Assembly (NCBI GenBank): GCA_014190475.1
Contig: BJGL01000018.1
Coordinates: 1 to 35,076 of the forward strand
Direction of reading: 5' to 3'
Length of the DNA: 35,076 nucleotides
From: Bacteroidota bacterium
Lineage (GTDB): Bacteria; Bacteroidota; Bacteroidia; Chitinophagales; Chitinophagaceae
The notes under the pieces were generated by a model. That model was not told where the DNA came from and did no database searches. It saw only the letters and a list, made by a program, of their open reading frames with translations. This document shows positions 26,241 to 33,704 of this stretch, piece by piece. Each line of letters opens with the position of its first letter. Position 1 is the first letter of the stretch. Both the position numbers and the translations under genes were made by a program.

Positions 26241-26268
26241 AAGGCTGCCGTACAGGCAGCCTTTTTTT
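26241..26268 (+). terminator. Rho-independent terminator after rpsA
   Basis: AAGGCTGCC (26241-26249), loop GTACA, GGCAGCCTT (26255-26263), then T-run to 26268. Perfect 9-bp stem. Confidence 0.9.
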
Positions 26269-26290
26269 ATGCAGCTGGGGTTGGGCATGT

Positions 26291-26298
26291 TATATTTG
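26291..26298 (+). promoter_or_regulatory. Putative -7 element for the second acyltransferase gene
   Basis: TATATTTG, an exact TAnnTTTG match, 20 bases before the ATG at 26319. The only -33 candidate is the TTTA at the end of the rpsA terminator T-run (26266-26269, spacing 21). Confidence 0.5.
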
Positions 26299-26318
26299 TT
26301 AACCTGTAATCCTAACGC

Positions 26319-27086
26319 ATGTCTAAAATCGTGCAAAGAATCTTTCGTGCCAATTTGATCCGAAAGGCTGTTTTTCTGGTGGTAGGAATGGCTTCCTATC
26401 CAGGCCTTGCTATATTTAATCGGTTGCGAATTAGTGGTGCAGAACATCTAAAAGGACTTCCTAAGGAGCGAGTTCTTTTTGTTAGTAATCACCAAACCTA
26501 TTTTGCAGATGTGATCACTTTTTTCCAGATTTTCTGTGCAATTAAATGGGGGAAGAAGGATCGCTTGGGAATACCGTATTATCTCTTGAACCCATTTACC
26601 CGCGTAAACTATGTGGCAGCGGTAGAAACCATGAAGGATAATTTACTGACACGTCTATTTCTTTTAGCCGGAGGCATTACCGTAAAGAGAACCTGGCGGG
26701 CAGAGGGAAAAGATGTTCGCCGAGGTCTCGACCCCTCCGATACTCGAAAAATTATAAGGGCACTTGAAAAAAATTGGGTGATTACATTTCCACAGGGAAC
26801 CACCCGACCCTTTGCACCGGGTAGAAAAGGAACGGCAATGATCATTAAGGAGGTGCGTCCTATTGTAGTTCCCATTGTAATCAGTGGATTTTGGCGTGCC
26901 TTCAATAAAAAGGGGCTCAAACTAAAAAAACGTAATACACATTTAACTGTGCAATTCAAAGCGCCTTTGCAGATCGATTACGATGCTCCTGCAGAGCAGA
27001 TTATGGATCAGATTATGGACGCAATTGAACAAAGTCGTGTACACATGTTAAAAGGAAAACATCATCGCACGGAATTGGCCAACTAG
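26319..27086 (+). CDS. PlsC-like 1-acylglycerol-3-phosphate acyltransferase family protein
   Basis: Probably acylates a lysophospholipid or related acceptor at the inner membrane. 255 residues. Seen: an N-terminal hydrophobic stretch (KAVFLVVGMASYPGLAIF), the catalytic block VSNHQTYFADV (His and Asp five residues apart), and TFPQGTTRPFAPGRKG in the position of the usual FPEGTR block, with Gln replacing Glu. VRPIVVPIVISGFWRAF is the last block. The substrate cannot be told. It is preceded by its own promoter and converges with the thioesterase gene (5-base gap, no terminator seen). Confidence 0.88.
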   Translation: MSKIVQRIFRANLIRKAVFLVVGMASYPGLAIFNRLRISGAEHLKGLPKERVLFVSNHQTYFADVITFFQIFCAIKWGKKDRLGIPYYLLNPFTRVNYVAAVETMKDNLLTRLFLLAGGITVKRTWRAEGKDVRRGLDPSDTRKIIRALEKNWVITFPQGTTRPFAPGRKGTAMIIKEVRPIVVPIVISGFWRAFNKKGLKLKKRNTHLTVQFKAPLQIDYDAPAEQIMDQIMDAIEQSRVHMLKGKHHRTELAN

Positions 27087-27091
27087 GGCAC

Positions 27092-27610
27092 TTATTTTGA
27101 ATCAGTAAAAAGCGCTTTCAATTCAGCAGCTTCACCGGGTTTCATTTTTCCTCCTAAGATTAACCGAAGTTGTCTTCTTCTCAGCGCCCCATCAAACAAT
27201 CTTTTTTCATCCTCATTAGTGGGTTGAAGCGCTGGTACAGGTCTGGGTTTACGATTAGGGTCTAAAGCAACAAATGTGTAATAAGCTTCATTGCTTTTAT
27301 ATCTGTATTGCTGGGAGAGGTCTTCTCCCCACACGCGCAAGTGAATTTCCATGGAGGAATTAAATGCTCTTGTCACCTTCGCCTCAATATGTACTGTGTT
27401 TCCTAATTTGATTGGGTTTTCAAAAGAAATGTTGTCCACCGAAGCGGTTACACAGGGCACACTGCAATGTTTTTGAGCAGCCAGTGCGGCAGCAATATCC
27501 ATCCAGTACATCAGGCGTCCTCCCATCAGGTTTCCAAATAAGTTGGTGTCGTTCGGGAGTACTAGCTCCGTCATAATGGTTAAGCTGTCTGCGGGAGATT
27601 TGGATTGCAT
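27092..27610 (-). CDS. Acyl-CoA thioesterase, hotdog fold (YciA/BFIT-like)
   Basis: Hydrolyses acyl-CoA. The ATG at 27610 (MQSKSPADSLTIMTELVLPND) is preferred over the longer open frame because it starts one base after the upstream gene's stop and because a TATCTTTG box on the minus strand lies 14-21 bases upstream. 172 residues, one hotdog domain. Seen: NDTNLFGNLMGGRLMYWMD, the family signature with the helix ALAAQKH, then VDNISFENPIKLGNTVHIEAKV and FVALDPNRKPRPVPAL. Last gene of the minus-strand cluster with the two photolyase-like proteins; a metabolic link to them is not obvious. Confidence 0.9.
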   Translation of the reverse strand: MQSKSPADSLTIMTELVLPNDTNLFGNLMGGRLMYWMDIAAALAAQKHCSVPCVTASVDNISFENPIKLGNTVHIEAKVTRAFNSSMEIHLRVWGEDLSQQYRYKSNEAYYTFVALDPNRKPRPVPALQPTNEDEKRLFDGALRRRQLRLILGGKMKPGEAAELKALFTDSK

Positions 27611-27611
27611 A

Positions 27612-28775
27612 TTACCGTTTCTGCAAAGATAATGCAGGAGCTGTGTAGAAAAGAGTAGGGGTACTGGCCGCTTTAGATGATTTTGGGAAAAGTACTTTTT
27701 CTGCTTTTTTCCAGTAATCAAAAAAGGAATTAAACCGACCTGTTAATTCCGGTACCATCCAGTCTCTTGACTCATGATAACCAGGGAAATGATGGAAGGA
27801 AGGATGTTCGCGCGTATAAATTGATTTGCAGTTACGGAGTTCAACCAATTCTCCAACTTCCCCGGCAAAAATTTGAAGTCCATCAATATTTTTTCCAAGA
27901 TCAATCATGAAGTTGATCACTTTTTCGCTAACGGGGTGTTCTCTAAAATGGGAGGGTTCTAATACAAGTATGCGATTTGCTTTAATCTCTTTTTTCCAGT
28001 TCGGATCGATATGATAAGGGTGATAGAGTAATACTGGTAAGCTGGGATCCAGTAGTGGAGTTTCTTTTTTAGGTAAATGGGTGATCAGCGAAATATTCTC
28101 AACTGATTCCAATACGGATGGTACTTCGAGTGTGGGGAGGTCCAAGTAGGGTTTGTCTAAAAAAGTACCCTTTTGTTTTGTACCGCAGTACTGGTTGATA
28201 TTTTCTTGATTGCAGTAGTATTTCTTGGAGGAAAAGGTGCCTGCTACCCATTGCCAACTCAGTGTGTTGCTCGCCAAATCACCATCCAGCAGATGATAGT
28301 ACATCCATTGTGATGCAAGACGCCAATCAGTTCTTCCGATATTACAACTTATTGAAGCAACATACATACGAAGATGATTGTGCATATATCCCTTGCGAAG
28401 AAGTGTTTGGATTCCCTCATCCACCGCATGTATCCCTGTTGAAGCATTCAATAAGGCTTTGGGTATTTTTTGACTTCTTGTGGCCGTCCTGTTCATCCGT
28501 ATATCCTCAAAAATATCGTCGCCTAATTGTTGCCATACTCGTTGAAAATAATCTCTCCAGGCCAGCTCTTGTATCAGTCGTAACACTTGATGAGGTTGGT
28601 AATCCAATTGCATCACATGCTCGGTAATTTCACGGGTGGAGAGAACACCTCTGGAAATGTAGGGAGACAAATAAGTTACCTTACCGTCCAGGTAATTACG
28701 CGTAATGCCATACCCAACGGGATCAATTTTATGGATACGATTTTTAATGGATGGTATATCTGTTGGGAATAGCAT
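27612..28775 (-). CDS. Photolyase/cryptochrome-like flavoprotein with apparently swapped domain order
   Basis: Residues ~1-215 match the C-terminal FAD-binding half of photolyases: TYLSPYISRGVLSTREI (~34-50), QELAWRDYFQRVW (69-81), TGIHAVDEGIQTLLRKGYMH (~113-132), NHLRMYVASI, and LLDGDLASNTLSWQWVAGTF (162-181). The usual N-terminal alpha/beta domain is absent in front. Instead residues ~245-360 (VLLYHPYHID, HPVSEKVINFMIDLGKNI, LQIFAGEVGEL, SIYTREHP, FFDYWKKAEK) look like that alpha/beta domain placed after the FAD domain. That reading is an inference from pattern. 387 residues. The FAD-contact region suggests it binds flavin; DNA repair activity is unproven. 25 bases after the upstream cryptochrome-like gene and 1 base before the thioesterase start, so one transcript is likely. 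Confidence 0.82.
   Translation of the reverse strand: MLFPTDIPSIKNRIHKIDPVGYGITRNYLDGKVTYLSPYISRGVLSTREITEHVMQLDYQPHQVLRLIQELAWRDYFQRVWQQLGDDIFEDIRMNRTATRSQKIPKALLNASTGIHAVDEGIQTLLRKGYMHNHLRMYVASISCNIGRTDWRLASQWMYYHLLDGDLASNTLSWQWVAGTFSSKKYYCNQENINQYCGTKQKGTFLDKPYLDLPTLEVPSVLESVENISLITHLPKKETPLLDPSLPVLLYHPYHIDPNWKKEIKANRILVLEPSHFREHPVSEKVINFMIDLGKNIDGLQIFAGEVGELVELRNCKSIYTREHPSFHHFPGYHESRDWMVPELTGRFNSFFDYWKKAEKVLFPKSSKAASTPTLFYTAPALSLQKR
27624..27631 (-). promoter_or_regulatory. Putative internal -7 element for the thioesterase gene
   Basis: On the minus strand this reads TATCTTTG, an exact TAnnTTTG match, 14-21 bases before the ATG at 27610 and inside the last codons of the photolyase-like gene. 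No convincing -33 box is seen. It could allow separate expression of the thioesterase. Confidence 0.45.
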
Positions 28776-28800
28776 GTCAAAACCTTAAACAATAAATTGT

Positions 28801-30318
28801 CTATTTGGTTCTGTCTAATTGCAATAAAAATGCATTGGCCACCTCAAAAAGCCGCTTTTTGCGGTCAGGATTCATCTTGTCCAGTGTTTTAACTAACATG
28901 CCCAAGCGGGGGTTCTTCAGAAAAAAGCCCCTTTGTTTATCCATAAAGCGCCAGAAAAGGCCATCCCATATTTCGGTCCAGGAAACAACTTCTCCATTCT
29001 CAAGTTGTGTAGTTTTTTTCTTATCCCAATCCCCCATTTTAAGTAGATAGTTGCTGCCGCTGATATAAGGTTTAGTGGTCATCAAACCCCCATCTGCAAA
29101 CTGCGTCATGCCATATACGTTTGGGACCATCACCCAATCGTAGCTATCAATGTACCATTCCATGAACCATTTATATACGTCGTCCGGATCAAATTCGCAG
29201 AGTAGCATAAAATTCCCCAGCACCATTAGTCGCTCAATGTGATGGGTGTATGCATTTTTTTTCAGTGTTTCAATGAGATGGTCAATCGGGTGAATTCCGG
29301 TTTTTCCAGTCCAGAAACTGGAAGGTATTTTTCGAGTGAACTTCCAGTAATTGGTGGATCGTTGTTTGCGTCCCTCTCGTTCGTAAACAATGCGAATAAA
29401 TTCCCGCCATCCAGCTATTTGTCGAATGAATCCCTCCAAAGAATTGAGGGGTATTTTTTTACTTTTCCCCACCTCAAGCGCATCTTTAATCAGCAAGGTG
29501 GGCTCAAGCAAACCGATATTTAGCAATGGACTCACCACTGCGTGATGTAGCCAAGTATGTTGAATGGTCATTGCATCTTCATAGATGCCAAAATCTTTGA
29601 AGCGGGTTTCTAAAAAATCTCTCCACCAATCGCGCGCTTGTTCGTGTGTTACTGGATAATTAAAGTTTTTTGTTTCTCCAGGGTTTTTTGGAAAGTTACT
29701 TTCCACGTACTCGATAGCTTCCTTCACTTGCTTATTGGGCTTCATTGTGGGAAGAGCTGGGGGTGAATTTTTTGTAGGATAACGCTCTCGGTTTTGATCG
29801 TCAAATGTCCATTTCCCACCGACAGGTTTTCCATGTTGGTCTAGCAACCAATTTCGTTGTTTTCGTTGCCAGCAATAAAAATCAGTTTGAAAGTATGTTT
29901 TACGTTTTTCAAAAAAGGGTTCTACTTCTCTAAGCGTATTTAAAAATCCTGGGCTATCATACTCGGTAAGCTCAAATTTTAGTTGCTTGGCGTTTTTGCT
30001 GAGCTTCAGTTGTAGCCAGTCGTCTACTGGGTTAATAAAATGCAAGTTTTTCAATCCATTTTTTGCGAGCTTTTTCAAGTAGGCTGATAGCTCGTGCATG
30101 GGATCGGTTGCGGCGATATAGCTGACGGAGAACCCCTTTTTTTCCAGCATTTCCTGAAAGGCCCGAAGGGAGGCACGATGAAGAATTAGTTTTTGTTTGT
30201 GAAAGTGATACTGCGTAAAGAATAGCGCCTCCTCAATTAGCACCACGGGGCGTTTTATTTCCAAAGCAGGATGGGGGAAGTGAAGTTGATGAGGAAAGAT
30301 GATGGTTAGTTCTTTCAT
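28801..30318 (-). CDS. Cryptochrome/photolyase of the FeS-BCP (PhrB/CryB) type, lacking the iron-sulfur cysteines
   Basis: Flavoprotein of the bacterial 6-4 photolyase/CryPro group. The ATG at 30318 (MKELTIIFPHQLH) is the family start. 505 residues. N-terminal alpha/beta domain: LTIIFPHQL, VVLIEEALFF, NPVDDW. FAD/helical domain: GFIRQIAGWREFIR (~296-309), YWKFTRKIPSSFWTGKTGI, YTHHIERLMVLGNFMLL (357-373), DWVMVPNVYGMTQFADGG, TKPYISGSNYL. In PhrB four Cys bind a [4Fe-4S] cluster; here the matching stretch MGDWDKKK has Asp432 and Lys435 instead, the others are also absent, and only Cys149 and Cys374 exist in the whole protein. It heads the minus-strand cluster and is divergent from the SDR gene (61-base gap). 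Confidence 0.92.
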   Translation of the reverse strand: MKELTIIFPHQLHFPHPALEIKRPVVLIEEALFFTQYHFHKQKLILHRASLRAFQEMLEKKGFSVSYIAATDPMHELSAYLKKLAKNGLKNLHFINPVDDWLQLKLSKNAKQLKFELTEYDSPGFLNTLREVEPFFEKRKTYFQTDFYCWQRKQRNWLLDQHGKPVGGKWTFDDQNRERYPTKNSPPALPTMKPNKQVKEAIEYVESNFPKNPGETKNFNYPVTHEQARDWWRDFLETRFKDFGIYEDAMTIQHTWLHHAVVSPLLNIGLLEPTLLIKDALEVGKSKKIPLNSLEGFIRQIAGWREFIRIVYEREGRKQRSTNYWKFTRKIPSSFWTGKTGIHPIDHLIETLKKNAYTHHIERLMVLGNFMLLCEFDPDDVYKWFMEWYIDSYDWVMVPNVYGMTQFADGGLMTTKPYISGSNYLLKMGDWDKKKTTQLENGEVVSWTEIWDGLFWRFMDKQRGFFLKNPRLGMLVKTLDKMNPDRKKRLFEVANAFLLQLDRTK

Positions 30319-30379
30319 AAGAAAAGGGCTCGTACCGTAAACAAAAATCAAGGGTATTTGTTCTTTAGGAAATCATTTT

Positions 30380-31096
30380 ATGGAAAGCTTGCGTGGAAAA
30401 CATGTATTAGTGGTTGGTGCCACCGGGGACATTGGAATGCATACAGCCCGGCTTTTGCAAAGTAGTGGTGCAAGCCTATTTTTATCAGGAAGAGACGCAG
30501 CGGCACTGCAGTCATTCGCTGCATCCATGGGGCTACCTGCCAGCCATTATTTTGCTGCTGATTTACAAGTGCCAGCCGCAGTTACTCAACTGGCGGAGCA
30601 GTACTTTTCTGTTTTTCCAGCCATTGATATTTTAATCAATGCATCCGGTATTGGAATTATAAAGCCGTTGGAAACGTTGTCTGAGGAGGAGATGATCCAA
30701 ACGTTACAAATTAACTTGCTAGCGCCCTTTCGTCTCTTGAAGGCTTTTTTGCCGGCTATGAAAACTGCTAAAAAGGGACTAATCATTAATATTCCTGGTG
30801 TTTTAGGAAAAGTGCCGATGGCGGGGGCAGCTGCCTACAGTGCTTCCAAATATGGATTGGTGGGAATGATGCAAAGTGTAAGAGAGGAAATCAAGCGTAC
30901 AGATATACGGATCACCAATGTTTTCATGGGAGGGGTTAATTCTGGTTTCTGGGATACTATTGACCTTCGTGTGCAACGAGAAAAAATGATACAACCAGAG
31001 GAAGCAGCACGATCAATCTGGTTTCTCTGTCAGCAACCCGTCAGTGGTGTTGTCAGCGAAATGGTGTTGCAGCCTTTCAATCACCAAGCTATTTAA
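30380..31096 (+). CDS. Short-chain dehydrogenase/reductase family protein with altered catalytic Ser
   Basis: Rossmann-fold protein, 238 residues. Seen: the nucleotide-binding VVGATGDIGMHTARLL (11-26), NASGIG (87-92), catalytic Asn112 (INLLAPF), and the YSASK motif with Tyr153 and Lys157. The usual NISS block, which carries the catalytic Ser, reads INIPGVLG (136-143), so the Ser is replaced by Pro/Gly. The protein may bind NAD(P)H and not catalyse a standard carbonyl reduction, or may use another residue. It is divergent from the cryptochrome-like gene; SDR genes beside photolyase genes are familiar from other genomes, from memory. Substrate unknown. Confidence 0.88.
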   Translation: MESLRGKHVLVVGATGDIGMHTARLLQSSGASLFLSGRDAAALQSFAASMGLPASHYFAADLQVPAAVTQLAEQYFSVFPAIDILINASGIGIIKPLETLSEEEMIQTLQINLLAPFRLLKAFLPAMKTAKKGLIINIPGVLGKVPMAGAAAYSASKYGLVGMMQSVREEIKRTDIRITNVFMGGVNSGFWDTIDLRVQREKMIQPEEAARSIWFLCQQPVSGVVSEMVLQPFNHQAI

Positions 31097-31105
31097 TAAG
31101 TACAG

Positions 31106-31139
31106 TTGTAAAGGTTCTCCCATTGTTCCGTTATTTTTG
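31106..31139 (+). promoter_or_regulatory. Putative promoter of the proline dehydrogenase gene
   Basis: TATTTTTG at 31132-31139 is an exact TAnnTTTG match, 17 bases before the ATG. TTG at 31106-31108 could be a partial -33 box at the long end of permitted spacing (23 bases). Confidence 0.5.
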
Positions 31140-31156
31140 CGGGCATATAATTCGCT

Positions 31157-32392
31157 ATGTCCACCCACGCATTGCCTCCATCTTTTGACAACACAGCGCT
31201 TGCCTTTCAATATAAATCTGATCCTGAGTTAAAAAAGGCTCGGTTTCTATTTAAAGTAATGTCAAATCCCATGCTGGTACAGCTTGGTACCCGACTCACG
31301 CCATGGTCCATCCGAATGGGGCTTCCTGTGAAAGGACTAATCCGTTCAACTATTTTCTCCCAATTCATTGGTGGGGAAACATTGGAGCAAACAATTCCTG
31401 TTGCCGCCAAATTAGGTTCATTCCAGGTAAAAGTAATTCTTGACTACGGGGTAGAGGGAAAGCAGGGTGAACATTTTTACGATCAGGCACGTGACGAATT
31501 TGTGCGAGTGATTGATTTTGCTGCCACACAACCCAATATCCCTTTTATCAGCATCAAATTAACGGGACTTGCGCGATTTGAATTATTAGAGGAGCTACAT
31601 CGCAAAATGGTTGTAATCAATAAACCTTTGTTAGAACGGTACGAATTAGCATTAAATCAACTTTCGCCAGCTTTACTTAATGAATGGGGACGTGTTTGCT
31701 CCAGAATGGAAAAGATTTGTTTTCATGCTACCGCTAAAAAAATTGCGGTGGCCCTAGATGCGGAGGAAACCTGGATTCAGGAGCCGCTTGATGCGCTCTG
31801 TGCTATTATGATGGAGCTTTGTAATAAAAAATCGCCTTTTGTATATAACACTTATCAGTTATATCGGACTGACCGCTTGGAATTTTTACAGGCCATGCAG
31901 CAGCTGGCTAGTAGTCGTGGGTATATTTCAGGCGCTAAGTTGGTTCGGGGTGCTTACATGGAAAAAGAAAGAAAACGTGCCACCCAGTTGGGGTATACAT
32001 CTCCAATTAATCCCAATAAGGAAGCTACGGATAAGCTATACAATAGTGCCTTGCGTTTTTGTATTCAGCATATCAACCATTTTGGAATAGTGGTGGCCTC
32101 ACATAATGAGCAAAGTTGTTTGTTAGCATTTAATTTACTGATCGAGCAGGGATTGCCTTCCAATCACCCGCATATTCACTGGAGTCAGCTTTACGGGATG
32201 AGTGATAATATCACATTTAATTTGGCTGCTGCAGGGTGTAGTGTAAGCAAATACTTGCCATTCGGTCCCATTGAAGATGTTGTTCCCTATTTAATGCGGA
32301 GAGCGCAGGAAAATACGTCCGTTAAAGGCCAAACGGGTAGGGAGTTGGGGCTGATACAAAAAGAGTTGGTGCGTCGGGCTCATTCGGCTTAA
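31157..32392 (+). CDS. Proline dehydrogenase (monofunctional)
   Basis: Oxidises proline to pyrroline-5-carboxylate with FAD, feeding electrons to the respiratory chain. 411 residues, too short for the bifunctional PutA. Seen: a TIM-barrel pattern with VKVILDYGVEGKQG, FISIKLTGLARF, IAVALDAEETWIQ, GAKLVRGAYMEKERKRA (the proline dehydrogenase signature), VVASHNEQS and KYLPFGPIEDVVPYLMRRAQEN. No pyrroline-5-carboxylate dehydrogenase lies in the window. It is followed 9 bases later by thyA and may share its transcript. Confidence 0.93.
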   Translation: MSTHALPPSFDNTALAFQYKSDPELKKARFLFKVMSNPMLVQLGTRLTPWSIRMGLPVKGLIRSTIFSQFIGGETLEQTIPVAAKLGSFQVKVILDYGVEGKQGEHFYDQARDEFVRVIDFAATQPNIPFISIKLTGLARFELLEELHRKMVVINKPLLERYELALNQLSPALLNEWGRVCSRMEKICFHATAKKIAVALDAEETWIQEPLDALCAIMMELCNKKSPFVYNTYQLYRTDRLEFLQAMQQLASSRGYISGAKLVRGAYMEKERKRATQLGYTSPINPNKEATDKLYNSALRFCIQHINHFGIVVASHNEQSCLLAFNLLIEQGLPSNHPHIHWSQLYGMSDNITFNLAAAGCSVSKYLPFGPIEDVVPYLMRRAQENTSVKGQTGRELGLIQKELVRRAHSA

Positions 32393-32401
32393 TATTGCAA
32401 T

Positions 32402-33196
32402 ATGCAGCAGTACCACGATTTGTTACAACATATCCTGGATAAGGGAACTGATAAAACAGACCGCACCGGCACAGGAACCCGAAGTGTTTTTGGATATCAA
32501 ATGCGATTTAATCTTGCGGATGGCTTTCCGCTGGTTACTACCAAAAAGGTTCACCTCAGAAGTATCATCCATGAGTTACTTTGGTTTTTGAAAGGAGAAA
32601 CCAATATTGCATACTTGAAGGAGAATGGAGTGAGTATTTGGGACGAATGGGCAGATGCGCAAGGGGAATTGGGCCCTGTTTATGGTAAACAATGGCGACG
32701 CTGGGAGGGTAAGAATGGGCAAACCGTAGATCAGATTACTTCCTTAGTTCAAGAGATTAAAAAGAATCCTGATAGCCGCCGACTGATCGTAAGTGCCTGG
32801 AATGTGGCAGAGCTTCCACAGATGGCACTCATGCCTTGTCATTCACTCTTCCAATTTTATGTAGCGGATGGTCGCTTGAGTTGTCAATTGTATCAACGCA
32901 GCGCAGATGTGTTTTTAGGGGTTCCCTTTAATATTGCTTCTTACGCACTTCTTACGCATATGATTGCACAGGTTTGCCAATTAAAGCCTGGTGATTTTGT
33001 ACACACTTTCGGCGATGTTCATATTTACAGTAACCATTTTGAGCAAGTAAAATTGCAATTGAGTCGCCAGCCCTTTCCGTTGCCAACCTTGCAGTTAAAT
33101 GCTGCTGTCACTGATTTGTTTTCGTTTCGTTTTGAGGATATCGAAATTTTGAATTACCAATGTCATCCTGCAATCAAAGCACCGGTGGCTATCTAA
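32402..33196 (+). CDS. thyA: Thymidylate synthase
   Basis: Converts dUMP to dTMP with methylene-tetrahydrofolate, producing dihydrofolate. 264 residues, the same length as the E. coli enzyme. Seen: [17 protein letters not shown] (phosphate-binding Arg21), [10 protein letters not shown] (Arg126/127), the nucleophile Cys146 in [31 protein letters not shown], and HIYSNHFEQ. All active-site residues are present. folA follows 10 bases later, so dihydrofolate produced here is recycled by its neighbour. Confidence 0.98.
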   Translation: MQQYHDLLQHILDKGTDKTDRTGTGTRSVFGYQMRFNLADGFPLVTTKKVHLRSIIHELLWFLKGETNIAYLKENGVSIWDEWADAQGELGPVYGKQWRRWEGKNGQTVDQITSLVQEIKKNPDSRRLIVSAWNVAELPQMALMPCHSLFQFYVADGRLSCQLYQRSADVFLGVPFNIASYALLTHMIAQVCQLKPGDFVHTFGDVHIYSNHFEQVKLQLSRQPFPLPTLQLNAAVTDLFSFRFEDIEILNYQCHPAIKAPVAI

Positions 33197-33206
33197 CATA
33201 ATCGAC

Positions 33207-33704
33207 ATGCAAGTATCCCTCATTGTTGCAGCCGCTCATAATGGTGCCATTGGTAAGGGGGGAGCTATGCCTTGGCATTTGCCCGCCGATTTAAAACATT
33301 TTAAAAATATTACCTGGGGGCTACCTGTAATAATGGGTAGAAAAACTTTTGACTCTCTTGGAAAAGCCCTACCAGGACGTACCAACATTGTTATTACCCG
33401 TCAAGAAAACTGGAATCCCTCAAGTGATGTAATTGTAGTGGCGGACACAATTACGGCCCTTTCAAAGGCAAAGGAATGCGGAGTAAAAGAAGTTGTGATA
33501 ATTGGGGGTGGTGAGATTTATAATTTATTTTTTGAGTTGGCAACACGAATCTATCTCACACGGGTTGATGCTTCTCCTGATGCTGACACCTTTTTTTCTT
33601 CTTTCCATCCTCAAGATTGGAAACTTGTTAGTCAATTAGATCGAGAAGCAGATAGTAAGCACGCATTTAATTATTCTTTTCAGGTTTGGGAACGACTAAC
33701 CTAA
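33207..33704 (+). CDS. folA: Dihydrofolate reductase
   Basis: Reduces dihydrofolate to tetrahydrofolate with NADPH. 165 residues. Seen: IVAAAHNGAIGKGGAMPWHLPADL (~6-29) with catalytic Asp28, GLPVIMGRKTFDSLGKALPGRTNIV (~38-62), VIIGGGEIYNLF and TRIYLTRVDA. Standard type I DHFR. The next gene's ATG overlaps its stop by 1 base (TAATG), suggesting coupled translation. Confidence 0.97.
   Translation: MQVSLIVAAAHNGAIGKGGAMPWHLPADLKHFKNITWGLPVIMGRKTFDSLGKALPGRTNIVITRQENWNPSSDVIVVADTITALSKAKECGVKEVVIIGGGEIYNLFFELATRIYLTRVDASPDADTFFSSFHPQDWKLVSQLDREADSKHAFNYSFQVWERLT

Noticed and set aside
28262-28627. Plus-strand open frame of 121 codons inside the photolyase-like gene
   Set aside because: It is the reverse shadow of conserved FAD-domain codons, with no homology and no promoter.
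32392-32403. 12-base palindrome ATATTGCAATAT across the putA stop and thyA start
   Set aside because: Short and AT-rich; a palindrome of this length is expected by chance in 35 kb, and no promoter element accompanies it.
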